64,000 nt of DNA, from contig JBDHQI010000024.1 in the NCBI GenBank assembly GCA_039806955.1, positions 1 to 64,000 of the forward strand. The letters are read 5' to 3'. Under the pieces are notes generated by a model that did not search any database, was not told the DNA's origin, and saw only the letters and a list, made by a program, of their open reading frames with translations. Position numbers and translations under genes: made by a program. The DNA comes from JADLHS01 sp039806955 (GTDB lineage: Bacteria > Verrucomicrobiota > Verrucomicrobiia > Limisphaerales > JADLHS01). Every line of letters begins with the position of its first letter. Position 1 is the stretch's first letter. Shown here in pieces: positions 24,693 through 32,748 of this stretch.

Positions 24693-27359
24693 TCACTTTC
24701 CAGCAACTTCACTGCCGTCTTCGGCTTCTTCCTGTTGTTCGCTGATGACGCGCGCGATGGCCTGCAGTTTGTCATTGCCGTCCAGATTTACCAGTTTGAC
24801 GCCCATGGTGTTGCGACTTGCTTCACGGATGTCTTTGACAAAAGTGCGCACCATTTGTCCGCCTACAGTGATCAGCATGATTTCGTCAGTGTCCTGAACG
24901 GTCAGGGCACCAACTACGTCCCCGGTTTTGTCCCCGGTTTTCATGGTAATGATGCCTTTGCCACCACGTGATTGTATGCGGTATTCATCAAAAGACGTTC
25001 GCTTGCCAATTCCGTTCTCGCCCGCAACGAGCAGCGTGGCGTCGGGCATGACCACCGCCGCCGCGACCAGCGCATCATCCGCTTCCAGGTTGATGCCCCG
25101 CACCCCGGCTGCGGTGCGGCCCATCGAACGCACGTCGGCCTCGTGAAAGCGGATGCTCATTCCCTTCTGGCTGATCAGCACCACGTCGTCGCCCGGATCA
25201 TTTTCGTCAACACAGCCGCGCGTCAATTTGACGGTGATCAATGCATCGCCTTCGCCGATGTTGATGGCGTTGATGCCGCCTTTGCGCACATTCGCAAAAT
25301 TATGTAGTGCTGTCTTTTTCACCGTGCCTTGTTGCGTGGCAAAGAAAATTTCCCCGGACTGTTGCCAGGTCACATCCTCCCGGTTTTCATCGGCCTTGGC
25401 AATCACTCGAATCATGGCGGCGACGGATTCGCCAGCCTTGAGTTCCAGCAAATTGGCAATGCTGCGTCCCTTGGCCGCGCGGCCCATATCAGGAATTTCA
25501 TACACACGCTCCACGTAAACGCGACCGGTGTTTGTAAAGAACATCAGGTAATCGTGCGTGCTGGCGGTGAACAGGTGCTCGACAAAATCCCGATCCTCGG
25601 CCGTTTCCCCCTCGCGCGTGGTCATGCCAATCACCCCTTTACCGCCGCGGCGCTGCGCCCGATAGGCGCTGACTGCGGTGCGTTTGATCAACCCGCCGTG
25701 GGTCAGCGTGATAATCACGCCTTCGTTGGCGATCAGGTCTTCGATGGCGATCTCGCCTTCATCCGGCACCAACTCGGTTTTTCGCGGCGTGGCGTATTTG
25801 GCTTTGATTTCCTGCAACTCCTGCTTGATGATCGCCATAACTCGCGATTCCTTGGCGAGGATATCCAGCAAATCCTTGATGACCTCCAGCAGCGCCTTGT
25901 ATTCCTTGTCAATTTTATCAATTTCCATTCCAGTCAATTGATACAAACGCAGATCAAGGATGGCGTCCACCTGCCGCTCGGACAGAGCGTAACGGCCCGA
26001 TTGCAAACGGCTTTCCTGGCGGATCAAAACACCCCATTGCTCGACTTGTTGACGCGACCATTCAAAGGCCAGCAGTTTGACCTTCGCCTCGTCGCGGGTT
26101 TTGCTCGACCGAATGAGATGAATGAATTCGTCAAGATTCGAGAGCGCGATGATGAAGCCTTCCAACAGGTCGGCGCGCTCCTCGGCTTTCCTCAATTCAA
26201 AGCGCGTCCGCCGCAACACGACTTCGCGGCGGTGTTCGATATAGCACTGGATCAATTCTTTCAGGTTCAGCGTCTTGGGGCGACCGTGATCAATCGCCAG
26301 CGCGTTGACGCTGAAGGAGGTTTCCAGTTGGGTGTGCTTGAACAGATTCGCGATGACAACCTTTGGCACCGCGTCACGCTTGAGTTCAATGACGAGCCGG
26401 CAATGCTCATCGGACTCATTCCGCAGCGCCGAGATTTCCGTGATGACCTTCTCGTTGACCAGATTGGCGATTTGTTGCTCCAGATTGGCGCGATTAACAT
26501 TGTAAGGAATCTCGGTGATGATCAATTGTTCGCGGTTGCCCTTAAGCTCCTCAGTTCCCACGCGCCCGCGCAATTTCACGCTGCCTCGCCCCGTCATGAA
26601 ATAATTCCGGATACCTTCAATGCCGCAGAGGAGGCCGCCGGTCGGGAAGTCCGGACCTTTGATGTATTTCATCAGTTCGGGAATCGTAATGTCCGGGTGG
26701 TCAATTTCCGCACAAATGCCGTCAATCACTTCGCCCAGATTGTGCGGCGCCATATTGGTGGCCATGCCCACGGCAATGCCCGTGCCGCCGTTGACGAGCA
26801 GATTTGGAAACGCGGCCGGAAACACGCTTGGCTCCGTGAGGCGTTCGTCATAATTCGGAACAAAGTCCACCGTGTCTTTATCCATGTCGGACATCAGCGC
26901 GGCGCCAAGATGAGTCAGTCGCGCCTCGGTATAACGCATCGCCGCCGGGGGATCGTTTTCCACCGAACCAAAGTTCCCCTTGCCATCCACCAACTTCTCC
27001 CGCATCGCCCACGGCTGCGCCATGTGGACCAGGGTGGGATAGATCACCGCCTCACCGTGCGGATGGTAATTGCCGGAAGTGTCGCCACAGATTTTTGCGC
27101 ACTTGATGTGCTTGCGTCCGGGGAACAACGACAAGTTCTCCATCGCGTACAGAATGCGCCGCTGCGAGGGCTTGAGGCCGTCCCGTACGTCCGGCAACGC
27201 GCGCGAAATGATCACGGACATCGAGTAATCAAGGAACGAGTTCTTGATCTCGTCCGCGACGTTGATCTTTTGGATTTTCTCGCCTTGCGAGTAAAGTCCG
27301 CCGGGCTGTGTCGGTTGCGCTGGCTCCGGCGACTGATTGGATTCGATTTCGTCTGGCAT
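24693..27359 (-). CDS. gyrA: DNA gyrase subunit A
   Basis: An 888-residue type IIA topoisomerase subunit that breaks and rejoins DNA in an A2B2 complex with GyrB. Tyr143 in 'AAMRYTEARL' is the catalytic residue. The gyrase-specific box 'QRRGGKG' is present in the C-terminal wrapping domain, so this is GyrA and not ParC. In the quinolone-resistance region the sequence reads 'YHPHGEAVIYPTLVHMAQ': the residues matching E. coli Ser83 and Asp87 are Ala104 and Pro108. The gene starts nine bases after the small ORF at 27369-27659 and has no clear ribosome-binding site, so it may depend on coupling to the upstream genes. Confidence 0.97.
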   Translation of the reverse strand: MPDEIESNQSPEPAQPTQPGGLYSQGEKIQKINVADEIKNSFLDYSMSVIISRALPDVRDGLKPSQRRILYAMENLSLFPGRKHIKCAKICGDTSGNYHPHGEAVIYPTLVHMAQPWAMREKLVDGKGNFGSVENDPPAAMRYTEARLTHLGAALMSDMDKDTVDFVPNYDERLTEPSVFPAAFPNLLVNGGTGIAVGMATNMAPHNLGEVIDGICAEIDHPDITIPELMKYIKGPDFPTGGLLCGIEGIRNYFMTGRGSVKLRGRVGTEELKGNREQLIITEIPYNVNRANLEQQIANLVNEKVITEISALRNESDEHCRLVIELKRDAVPKVVIANLFKHTQLETSFSVNALAIDHGRPKTLNLKELIQCYIEHRREVVLRRTRFELRKAEERADLLEGFIIALSNLDEFIHLIRSSKTRDEAKVKLLAFEWSRQQVEQWGVLIRQESRLQSGRYALSERQVDAILDLRLYQLTGMEIDKIDKEYKALLEVIKDLLDILAKESRVMAIIKQELQEIKAKYATPRKTELVPDEGEIAIEDLIANEGVIITLTHGGLIKRTAVSAYRAQRRGGKGVIGMTTREGETAEDRDFVEHLFTASTHDYLMFFTNTGRVYVERVYEIPDMGRAAKGRSIANLLELKAGESVAAMIRVIAKADENREDVTWQQSGEIFFATQQGTVKKTALHNFANVRKGGINAINIGEGDALITVKLTRGCVDENDPGDDVVLISQKGMSIRFHEADVRSMGRTAAGVRGINLEADDALVAAAVVMPDATLLVAGENGIGKRTSFDEYRIQSRGGKGIITMKTGDKTGDVVGALTVQDTDEIMLITVGGQMVRTFVKDIREASRNTMGVKLVNLDGNDKLQAIARVISEQQEEAEDGSEVAGK

Positions 27360-27368
27360 GATGTAAAA

Positions 27369-27659
27369 TTATTTTAGCGGCGGCTGGTCGTTCAACGCTA
27401 GCGCTTCCGGTGAAAGCTTCTGTAACTCGGCGATCTTTTTGTTGATCCGTTCAAGGTTTTCCAATCCACGTTTTTCGTGCGGCTCGGTTCCGTAGGGACG
27501 CAACGCTTTCACCTGGCCGTCCTCGTAAATCACGTAGCTTGTTCCACATTGGCGGGCGCGGCGGATGGCGTCCGGCGCGGCGTTTTGCATGGCGCGCTCG
27601 ACCTGATAATCTTCCATGTCCATGATGGACTCATCCCAATCTTCAATGATGGTTTTCAT
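27369..27659 (-). CDS. Small partner protein of the P-loop kinase (putative antitoxin)
   Basis: A 96-residue protein with a helical first half ('YQVERAMQNAAPDAIRRARQ'), a short beta hairpin ('SYVIYEDGQVKALRPYG') and a charged coiled-coil-like tail. Small proteins of this plan are often encoded beside zeta-like AAA kinases. Its start overlaps the kinase's stop by four bases (27656-27659), so the two are coupled. If the kinase is a toxin, this would be the antidote, but that is inference. gyrA begins nine bases downstream. Confidence 0.6.
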   Translation of the reverse strand: MKTIIEDWDESIMDMEDYQVERAMQNAAPDAIRRARQCGTSYVIYEDGQVKALRPYGTEPHEKRGLENLERINKKIAELQKLSPEALALNDQPPLK

Positions 27660-28233
27660 AGCTTGTTATTGGCTTCGCTCAAAATTTCTTCGAGCCGCTT
27701 TTTATCCCGCGCCACAAAACGACCCGCTTTCTCAACAGCTATAAGACGCGGCTCGGCCAGATCATTTTCGATCAGCTTCCACGAATCGAACAGCCGCCGG
27801 TATATCTCAAAAAAATTCTCAATGGTTTTGAAAAATCGCCGCCGCGAAATAGCTTCTGGAATGTTGTGCCCGCCTTCCACCACGCGCTGCCGAATGCGGG
27901 TCAGCGTGATTTCCGGCTGCCGCACCCAGACAAAATAACATTTCAGCGTAAACCCCGCCGCCTTCGCCTCGCGCAACCAACCTACCGCGCTGCGTCCGCT
28001 CATCGTGGTTTTCCACATAAAGCCAGTTTTATGCGCGATGAGTTCACGGATACGGCCAAGCACAATGCGCCCCGCTTCCATTGTAACCACACCCGGGTTG
28101 AACGGCGACAATCCGCGCGCGATAAGATCGGCATTCACAAACTCAAGTTGCTTCGCTTCGTCCGGCAAATAACGGTTGGCGAAGGTAGTTTTTCCCACGC
28201 CATTCGGCCCGCGATGACGTAAATCGTCGGCAT
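27656..28233 (-). pseudogene. Zeta-toxin-like P-loop kinase, frameshifted in the Walker A loop
   Basis: The expected start is ATG 28233, seven bases after the PIN gene, reading 'MPTIYVIAG'. After that the frame breaks: the continuation 'GPNGVGKTTFANRYLPDE' (Walker A) lies in another frame. One missing base in the C-run at 28208-28210 (a G-run on the coding strand) would join the two into a normal 192-residue zeta-family protein with 'FVNADLIARGLSPFNPG' and 'KTTMSG', which phosphorylates a small molecule or acts as a toxin. The remaining 180 residues have no other stop or defect. Either the gene was lost very recently, or there is a homopolymer sequencing error, or the full protein arises by frameshifting. 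Confidence 0.75.
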
Positions 28234-28239
28234 CGCGTT

Positions 28240-28683
28240 TCAACTTTTCTCCGCCTCTTCCGCTGGCGGAAAAACTGTGATTCTCAACAACGTCGCCGCG
28301 TCCCGCAACCGTCCGTCCGTCGTGACCAGCGGAAAATCCTGGCACAAGTCCGCCGTCGCCAGATGAATCGCGTCCAACGTGCGCAACGGCACTTTGGGAT
28401 GACACTGCTCCAGCGAATGTCGCGCCTTCCGCAGCACGATAGAATGCAGCGGTTCGATGCGGATTTCCCCCGCTTCAATTCGCGCTCCGAATTCGCCCCA
28501 CGCGCGTTGCCGGTCGGCGGCGGAAATTTTCCCGGCGCGCTCGCGGGCGAGCAACGCCGAGAAAACTTCGGTTTGCGCCAATTCGGAGGTCACCAGCGGC
28601 TGCCCTTCCAGCGCGCGAATGAAAAACTCGCTGTCGGGTTCAGCCACCAGCAACTTGACGATGATGCACGAGTCCAGATACAT
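28240..28683 (-). CDS. vapC: PIN-domain (VapC-family) toxin ribonuclease
   Basis: A 147-residue PIN nuclease. 'MYLDSCIIVKLLVAEPDSE' gives the first catalytic aspartate (Asp4), 'TLDAIHLATA' the third acidic position and 'LVTTDGRLRDAA' the last, with a glutamate in 'SELAQTEVFSALLA'. VapC toxins cut tRNA or rRNA with magnesium and are held by a partner. The start is ATG 28683, two bases after the stop of the Phd-like antitoxin gene, which is the classic order. An in-frame ORF extends further upstream but overlaps the antitoxin. Confidence 0.88.
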   Translation of the reverse strand: MYLDSCIIVKLLVAEPDSEFFIRALEGQPLVTSELAQTEVFSALLARERAGKISAADRQRAWGEFGARIEAGEIRIEPLHSIVLRKARHSLEQCHPKVPLRTLDAIHLATADLCQDFPLVTTDGRLRDAATLLRITVFPPAEEAEKS

Positions 28684-28685
28684 GA

Positions 28686-29048
28686 TTACCAGCCCCGCCC
28701 ATCGCGATCTGCGCGGATGATTTCCTCCGCCGTCGGCCCGCCGCGCCACGGAGGCATTTTTTTCAGGTGTTCCCATGTTCCGGTGAACACCTTTGGCGCA
28801 GCGCGCCGGCCCACCGGCGACAAAACCGCCTTCGGTTTGCCATCCGACGTGATCGTGACTTCCTGCCCGCCCGCCACCATTTCGAGCAACGCCGAAAGTT
28901 TGGCTTTGGCCGCACGCACCGGGATGGACAGCCCCACGCCCGGCAGCGCAACCGCCTCGCGCAAGGCCATTGGCCCGGGCGATTCCGGTTCGAGGCCGAG
29001 CGGCTTTTGCTTCTGCTTGTAGAGCGGCACTTGTCGTTTTGTTTTCAT
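28686..29048 (-). CDS. Phd/YefM-type antitoxin for the PIN toxin
   Basis: A 120-residue protein whose middle has the Phd/YefM pattern: 'RAAKAKLSALLEMVAGGQEV' and 'VTITSDGKPKAVLSPV'. The C-terminal end ('EHLKKMPPWRGGPTAEEIIR') would cover the toxin's active site. About 45 extra N-terminal residues, rich in Lys, Gln and Pro, precede the domain; ATG 28968 ('MALREAVALPG') could be the true start and would give a normal 90-residue antitoxin. A 9-bp palindrome lies just upstream of 29048 and fits autoregulation. Confidence 0.82.
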   Translation of the reverse strand: MKTKRQVPLYKQKQKPLGLEPESPGPMALREAVALPGVGLSIPVRAAKAKLSALLEMVAGGQEVTITSDGKPKAVLSPVGRRAAPKVFTGTWEHLKKMPPWRGGPTAEEIIRADRDGRGW

Positions 29049-29054
29049 GGCTTT

Positions 29055-29078
29055 AATGTAGTCTCATGTGACTACATT
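29055..29078. promoter_or_regulatory. Palindromic operator of the toxin-antitoxin pair
   Basis: AATGTAGTC (29055-29063) and GACTACATT (29070-29078) are exact reverse complements around a six-base centre. The site lies seven bases upstream of the antitoxin start, in the only gap between it and the SnoaL-like gene. Phd-type antitoxins bind such palindromes to repress their own promoter. Confidence 0.7.
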
Positions 29079-29080
29079 CG

Positions 29081-29521
29081 TCAACATTTATTTTTCTCCG
29101 GCAAATTGATCCCTGCGGCGCGGGCGAAGGCATGGAAATCAAGGGCGGTATTCTGGTCGTGGACGATTCGCCACGCGCCTGCCTGCAACTGGAAAACGTA
29201 AACGAGCCACGTCTCGAATGGCGCGGTTTCCGGGTTGGGTTGATACGTGTAACGCACGAGCGCCATCGCCATGTCCTCGCCGACGACCTTATGGACGACC
29301 GAGCCGTTCCAAGTCCAATTCGTGTCCTTGAACCACTGCTCGTGAATGGCGATGGTTTCGGCTGGCGTCTTAAAGGCGTGACCGTTCTGAACAATCGTGT
29401 AAAGCGTATCACCCAGCGACAGGTGTGACTTGAATGCCTGAATGTCCCGGTTGGCAATGGCGGCGAAGTGGGCATTCAATGCTGAATCAAAGTCTGGCTT
29501 CATGCTTGTGGGATCGGACAT
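29081..29521 (-). CDS. SnoaL/NTF2-like fold protein
   Basis: A 146-residue protein of the SnoaL_3/DUF4440 type: 'FDSALNAHFAAIANRDIQAF', 'TPAETIAIHEQWFKDTNWTW' and 'WLVYVFQLQAGAWRIVHDQN'. The cone-shaped NTF2 fold is used by small-molecule-binding proteins and isomerases; no catalytic set is clear here. The gene overlaps the end of the nuclease-like gene by 22 bases. Its stop lies just before the toxin-antitoxin operator. Function unknown. Confidence 0.75.
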   Translation of the reverse strand: MSDPTSMKPDFDSALNAHFAAIANRDIQAFKSHLSLGDTLYTIVQNGHAFKTPAETIAIHEQWFKDTNWTWNGSVVHKVVGEDMAMALVRYTYQPNPETAPFETWLVYVFQLQAGAWRIVHDQNTALDFHAFARAAGINLPEKNKC

Positions 29522-29940
29522 CGCTGCGAGGTGTCGCTTGCTTTGCTGTCTGGCGCTACAGCGCCTTGGTTGGGTGCATTGGCAATCAATCGAAGCTCTC
29601 GTCCATAGATGTAGTGCGTGGATTCTACCTTAAACTTAGCCCGAGAAAGTGACTCTGATGGAATCTCAATCACCTCTTCCTGGCCTATTACTTTCAGATT
29701 GCAGACGACGAACAAAATGAAACGCTCGCCATGATCTAACGCCCGCCGCTGGCCATCTGTCAGCCCAATAAAGTCAAGCTTCGCCCACGGCAACTGTTTG
29801 CATTTAACCTCTGCTGGAAGGCCATCCACAATAAGATCGAAAGTCTTCCGTTTGGAGCGCGTAACAGTGCGTCCCATACGTTCCAAATGCGCGATAACGA
29901 TTGAAGTGCCTTGACGCTCTATGTTGTGGGTCTCGCTCAT
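29500..29940 (-). CDS. Small PD-(D/E)XK nuclease-like protein
   Basis: A 146-residue protein I do not recognise as a named family. Residues about 32-48 read 'KRKTFDLIVDGLPAEVKCKQ', which matches the D-x(n)-E-x-K core of PD-(D/E)XK nucleases and is preceded by a helix ('IVIAHLERMGRTV') as in small restriction-like folds. The remainder has alternating strands and helices. ATG 29940 ('MSETHNIERQ') is preferred; an upstream in-frame start at 29964 also exists. It starts 39 bases after gyrB and overlaps the SnoaL-like gene. It could be part of a defence or repair unit, but no methylase or helicase is near. Confidence 0.5.
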   Translation of the reverse strand: MSETHNIERQGTSIVIAHLERMGRTVTRSKRKTFDLIVDGLPAEVKCKQLPWAKLDFIGLTDGQRRALDHGERFILFVVCNLKVIGQEEVIEIPSESLSRAKFKVESTHYIYGRELRLIANAPNQGAVAPDSKASDTSQRCPIPQA

Positions 29941-29979
29941 ACGCCTAACAGCAATAGACAGCAATTACACATAACCACT

Positions 29980-32511
29980 TCAAACATCCAGATTCCGCAC
30001 GTTCAGCGCGTTGTCCTCGATGAACTGGCGGCGCGGCTCGACCTCATCGCCCATCAGCTTCACGAACATTTCCTCGGCTTCCACGGCGTTCGTCAGATCA
30101 ATCCGCAGCAGTTTGCGCTTGGCGGGATCCATCGTCGTTTCAAAAAGCTCCTTCGCGTCCATTTCGCCCAAACCCTTGAAGCGATACATCTGGATGCCCT
30201 TTTTGCCGACGGCCTTCACGCCCGACAGAATTTCCGGAATGGAAAACAGTGACGTAACGGAGGCGCGATCGCCCTCGCCCTCAACCAGCTCAAACAGCGG
30301 TTTGTCCTGCGCGGCGTAGTGATCCACTGCCAAACCTTTCTTGTTCAACTTGCCAAGTAAATCGGCGATCGCCTTGCTCTCCAGGCGGAGATCGGAAATT
30401 TTAGCGCGGCGCGTCGGCGTGTCCTTTTTCCGTTCGACTTCCGTGTCGCTACCGAACAAATCGTTGTTGGCGGCTTTGAATTCCTCCACCTCGGCAAGAT
30501 TGCGGAAGTAGTGAACGGTTTCATCGTTGCCCTCGCGGATTTTGATCATGGTTTGCGGCAACGCGCCCTCCGGATCGCGCCGTTCGACATAATCGGCAAA
30601 ATCACCGCCGAGTCGCTTGATGTGCGTTACGTGTTTATCCAGCGATTCGAGCAAGGCCAGGATTTCTTCCAACTGCGTTGGCGTGAATTCGCGTCCGTCA
30701 GACAGGTTTTTCAACCGTACTTCTTCGATGCCGTTTTGCAGCAGGATGCGGTTTAGTTGCGCTTCGTCGGCGATGTAATCAGTCTTTTTTTTGCGGGTGA
30801 TCGAGTAGAGCGGAGGCTGGGCGATATAGACGAAACCTTGTTTCACCAGTTGCGGCATCTGGCGGTAGAAGAACGTCAGCAACAGGGTGCGGATGTGCGA
30901 ACCGTCCACATCCGCATCGGTCATGATGATGATTTTGTGATAGCGCAACTTGGTGAGGTCGAATTTGCCTTCCTCCTTTTCCTCTTCCTCGCCGGTGCCG
31001 ATGCCCGTGCCAATGGCCGTGATCATGGTCCGGATTTCGTTGTTGTGCAGAACCTTGTCGAGACGCGCCTTCTCCACGTTGATCAATTTCCCGCGAATTG
31101 GCAGAATGGCCTGGAACTTCCGGTCGCGGCCTTGTTTCGCGGAGCCGCCTGCTGAATCGCCCTCAACGATGTAGAGTTCAGTGTTCTCCGGATCGCGATC
31201 AGAGCAATCCGCCAGCTTGCCGGGCAGGCCGCCACCGGTCAGCGCGGATTTCCGCACCGCCTCGCGGGCTTTTCGCGCCGCTTCCCGCGCGCGGGCGGCG
31301 TTGAGTCCTTTTTCAAAGATGCGCTTCGCAATCGGCGGATTGGCGTCGAAATAAATCATCAGACCTTCGTAGGTCACCGAGCCGACGATGCGTTCGACTT
31401 CGGGCGAGAGCAGTTTGACCTTGGTCTGCGATTCGAATTTGGGATCACTGTGTTTTACGGAAATCACGGCGGTCAAACCTTCGCGCACGTCATCGCCGGT
31501 TATTTGCGGATCTTTGTCCTTCAATAGCTCGTTCGACTTCGCGTATTGATTGACCGCACGGGTCAAGGCACTGCGGAAGCCAGATAGGTGCGCCCCGCCG
31601 TCGGGATTGTAGATGGTGTTCGTGTAACACAACACCTGGTCGTTGTAGCTGTCGTTGTATTGCATCACCACCTCGACGTGGACTTCGATTTCCTTGTTGT
31701 CGAGCGTTTCCTTGGTTTCTTTCTGAAACGCGATGGGTTTGGGATGCAGCACCTCCCGGTTTTTGTTCAACTGCTTGACGAACTCCTCGACGCCGCTCTG
31801 ATAATAAAACCGTTCCGGTTCGGCGTTTGCCTGGCGCTCATCGGTGAAGATGATTTCCAGACCGGAATTCAGAAACGCAAGTTCACGCAGGCGTTGCGCA
31901 ATGATGTTCGTCTTGAACTCGGTGGTCTCGTGGAAGATTTCCGGATCGGGCATGAACTTGATCAGCGTGCCCGTGCCTTTCGCTTTGCCGATGACTTCCA
32001 GTTTTTTGATCGTTTTGCCGCGCTCGAATTCCATGTGATGGATTTGTCCGCCGCGCGAGACTTCCACCTCGAACCATTCGGAAACTGCGTTCACGCATTT
32101 GGCTCCGACGCCGTGCGTGCCGCCGGAAAATTTGTAACCGCCCTGACCATATTTGCCGCCGGAGTGAAGCGTGGTCAGCACCAGTTCCACGCCGGGCAGG
32201 CCGGATTCCTTGTTGATGTCCACCGGAATGCCCCGGCCGTTGTCCTGGATGGAGATCGAGCCATCCACATGAATGGTAACTTCAATGCGGGAACAGTAAC
32301 CGGCCAGATGTTCATCCACGGAGTTATCCAGTACCTCGCTCACGCAATGATGCAGCGCACGTTCATCGGTGCCGCCGATGTACATTCCAGGCTTCTTGCG
32401 GACGGCTTCCAAACCTTTCAATTGCGACAGCTTGGAAGCGTCATAATCGGTTTTTACCGTGGGAGTAGTGGTGGTTAAATTTTCAGTAAGTACTTCGGTT
32501 TCGTTCGCCAT
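29980..32511 (-). CDS. gyrB: DNA gyrase subunit B
   Basis: An 843-residue ATPase subunit of gyrase. 'RKKPGMYIGG', 'VLDNSVDEHLAGYC', 'DNGRGIPVD' and 'SGGTHGVGAKCVNA' form the GHKL ATP site. The TOPRIM domain has 'YIVEGDSAGGSAKQGRDR' and 'IMTDADVDGSHI', and the protein ends with the tail 'RRQFIEDNALNVRNLDV'. An insertion between TOPRIM and tail, as in many Gram-negative GyrB, explains the length. ATG 32511 is chosen because it precedes the conserved domain closely; an in-frame GTG lies at 32586. gyrA follows on the same strand but only after about 2.6 kb of small genes. Confidence 0.96.
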   Translation of the reverse strand: MANETEVLTENLTTTTPTVKTDYDASKLSQLKGLEAVRKKPGMYIGGTDERALHHCVSEVLDNSVDEHLAGYCSRIEVTIHVDGSISIQDNGRGIPVDINKESGLPGVELVLTTLHSGGKYGQGGYKFSGGTHGVGAKCVNAVSEWFEVEVSRGGQIHHMEFERGKTIKKLEVIGKAKGTGTLIKFMPDPEIFHETTEFKTNIIAQRLRELAFLNSGLEIIFTDERQANAEPERFYYQSGVEEFVKQLNKNREVLHPKPIAFQKETKETLDNKEIEVHVEVVMQYNDSYNDQVLCYTNTIYNPDGGAHLSGFRSALTRAVNQYAKSNELLKDKDPQITGDDVREGLTAVISVKHSDPKFESQTKVKLLSPEVERIVGSVTYEGLMIYFDANPPIAKRIFEKGLNAARAREAARKAREAVRKSALTGGGLPGKLADCSDRDPENTELYIVEGDSAGGSAKQGRDRKFQAILPIRGKLINVEKARLDKVLHNNEIRTMITAIGTGIGTGEEEEKEEGKFDLTKLRYHKIIIMTDADVDGSHIRTLLLTFFYRQMPQLVKQGFVYIAQPPLYSITRKKKTDYIADEAQLNRILLQNGIEEVRLKNLSDGREFTPTQLEEILALLESLDKHVTHIKRLGGDFADYVERRDPEGALPQTMIKIREGNDETVHYFRNLAEVEEFKAANNDLFGSDTEVERKKDTPTRRAKISDLRLESKAIADLLGKLNKKGLAVDHYAAQDKPLFELVEGEGDRASVTSLFSIPEILSGVKAVGKKGIQMYRFKGLGEMDAKELFETTMDPAKRKLLRIDLTNAVEAEEMFVKLMGDEVEPRRQFIEDNALNVRNLDV

Positions 32512-32561
32512 AAACACAGTGGTGTCGGTCAGAAACTCCAACTCCTGAAAACCGACGCTGG

Positions 32562-32590
32562 ATTCTAAATAATTGAGCGCCCGCACACAA
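32562..32590 (-). promoter_or_regulatory. Possible gyrB promoter
   Basis: On the - strand TTGTGT (32585-32590) and TAGAAT (32562-32567) are 17 bases apart, upstream of gyrB. The gap 32512-32748 holds no gene that I can support. The -35 match is imperfect. Confidence 0.3.
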
Positions 32591-32748
32591 TGTTAATTTA
32601 GGTTTTTTACGGAGAAAAATACCATTACTTGGGGCGCAATTCAGTCCGTGACGGGATATGTTGTGGCGTGAGGTTGGAAGGATGGAAGCCGATTCCAGCC
32701 GTTCGTAATCCGCCGGATCGCAGCGAAAAAGCGGGCCGGGTCGCGCGG

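Noticed and set aside
25329..25800. ParC instead of GyrA
   Set aside because: The gyrase box QRRGGKG is present in the C-terminal domain, and gyrB lies on the same strand upstream.
25329..27377. 682-residue + strand open frame opposite gyrA
   Set aside because: It is fully antisense to gyrA, has no recognisable motif and arises because the gyrA codon bias leaves the opposite frame free of stops.
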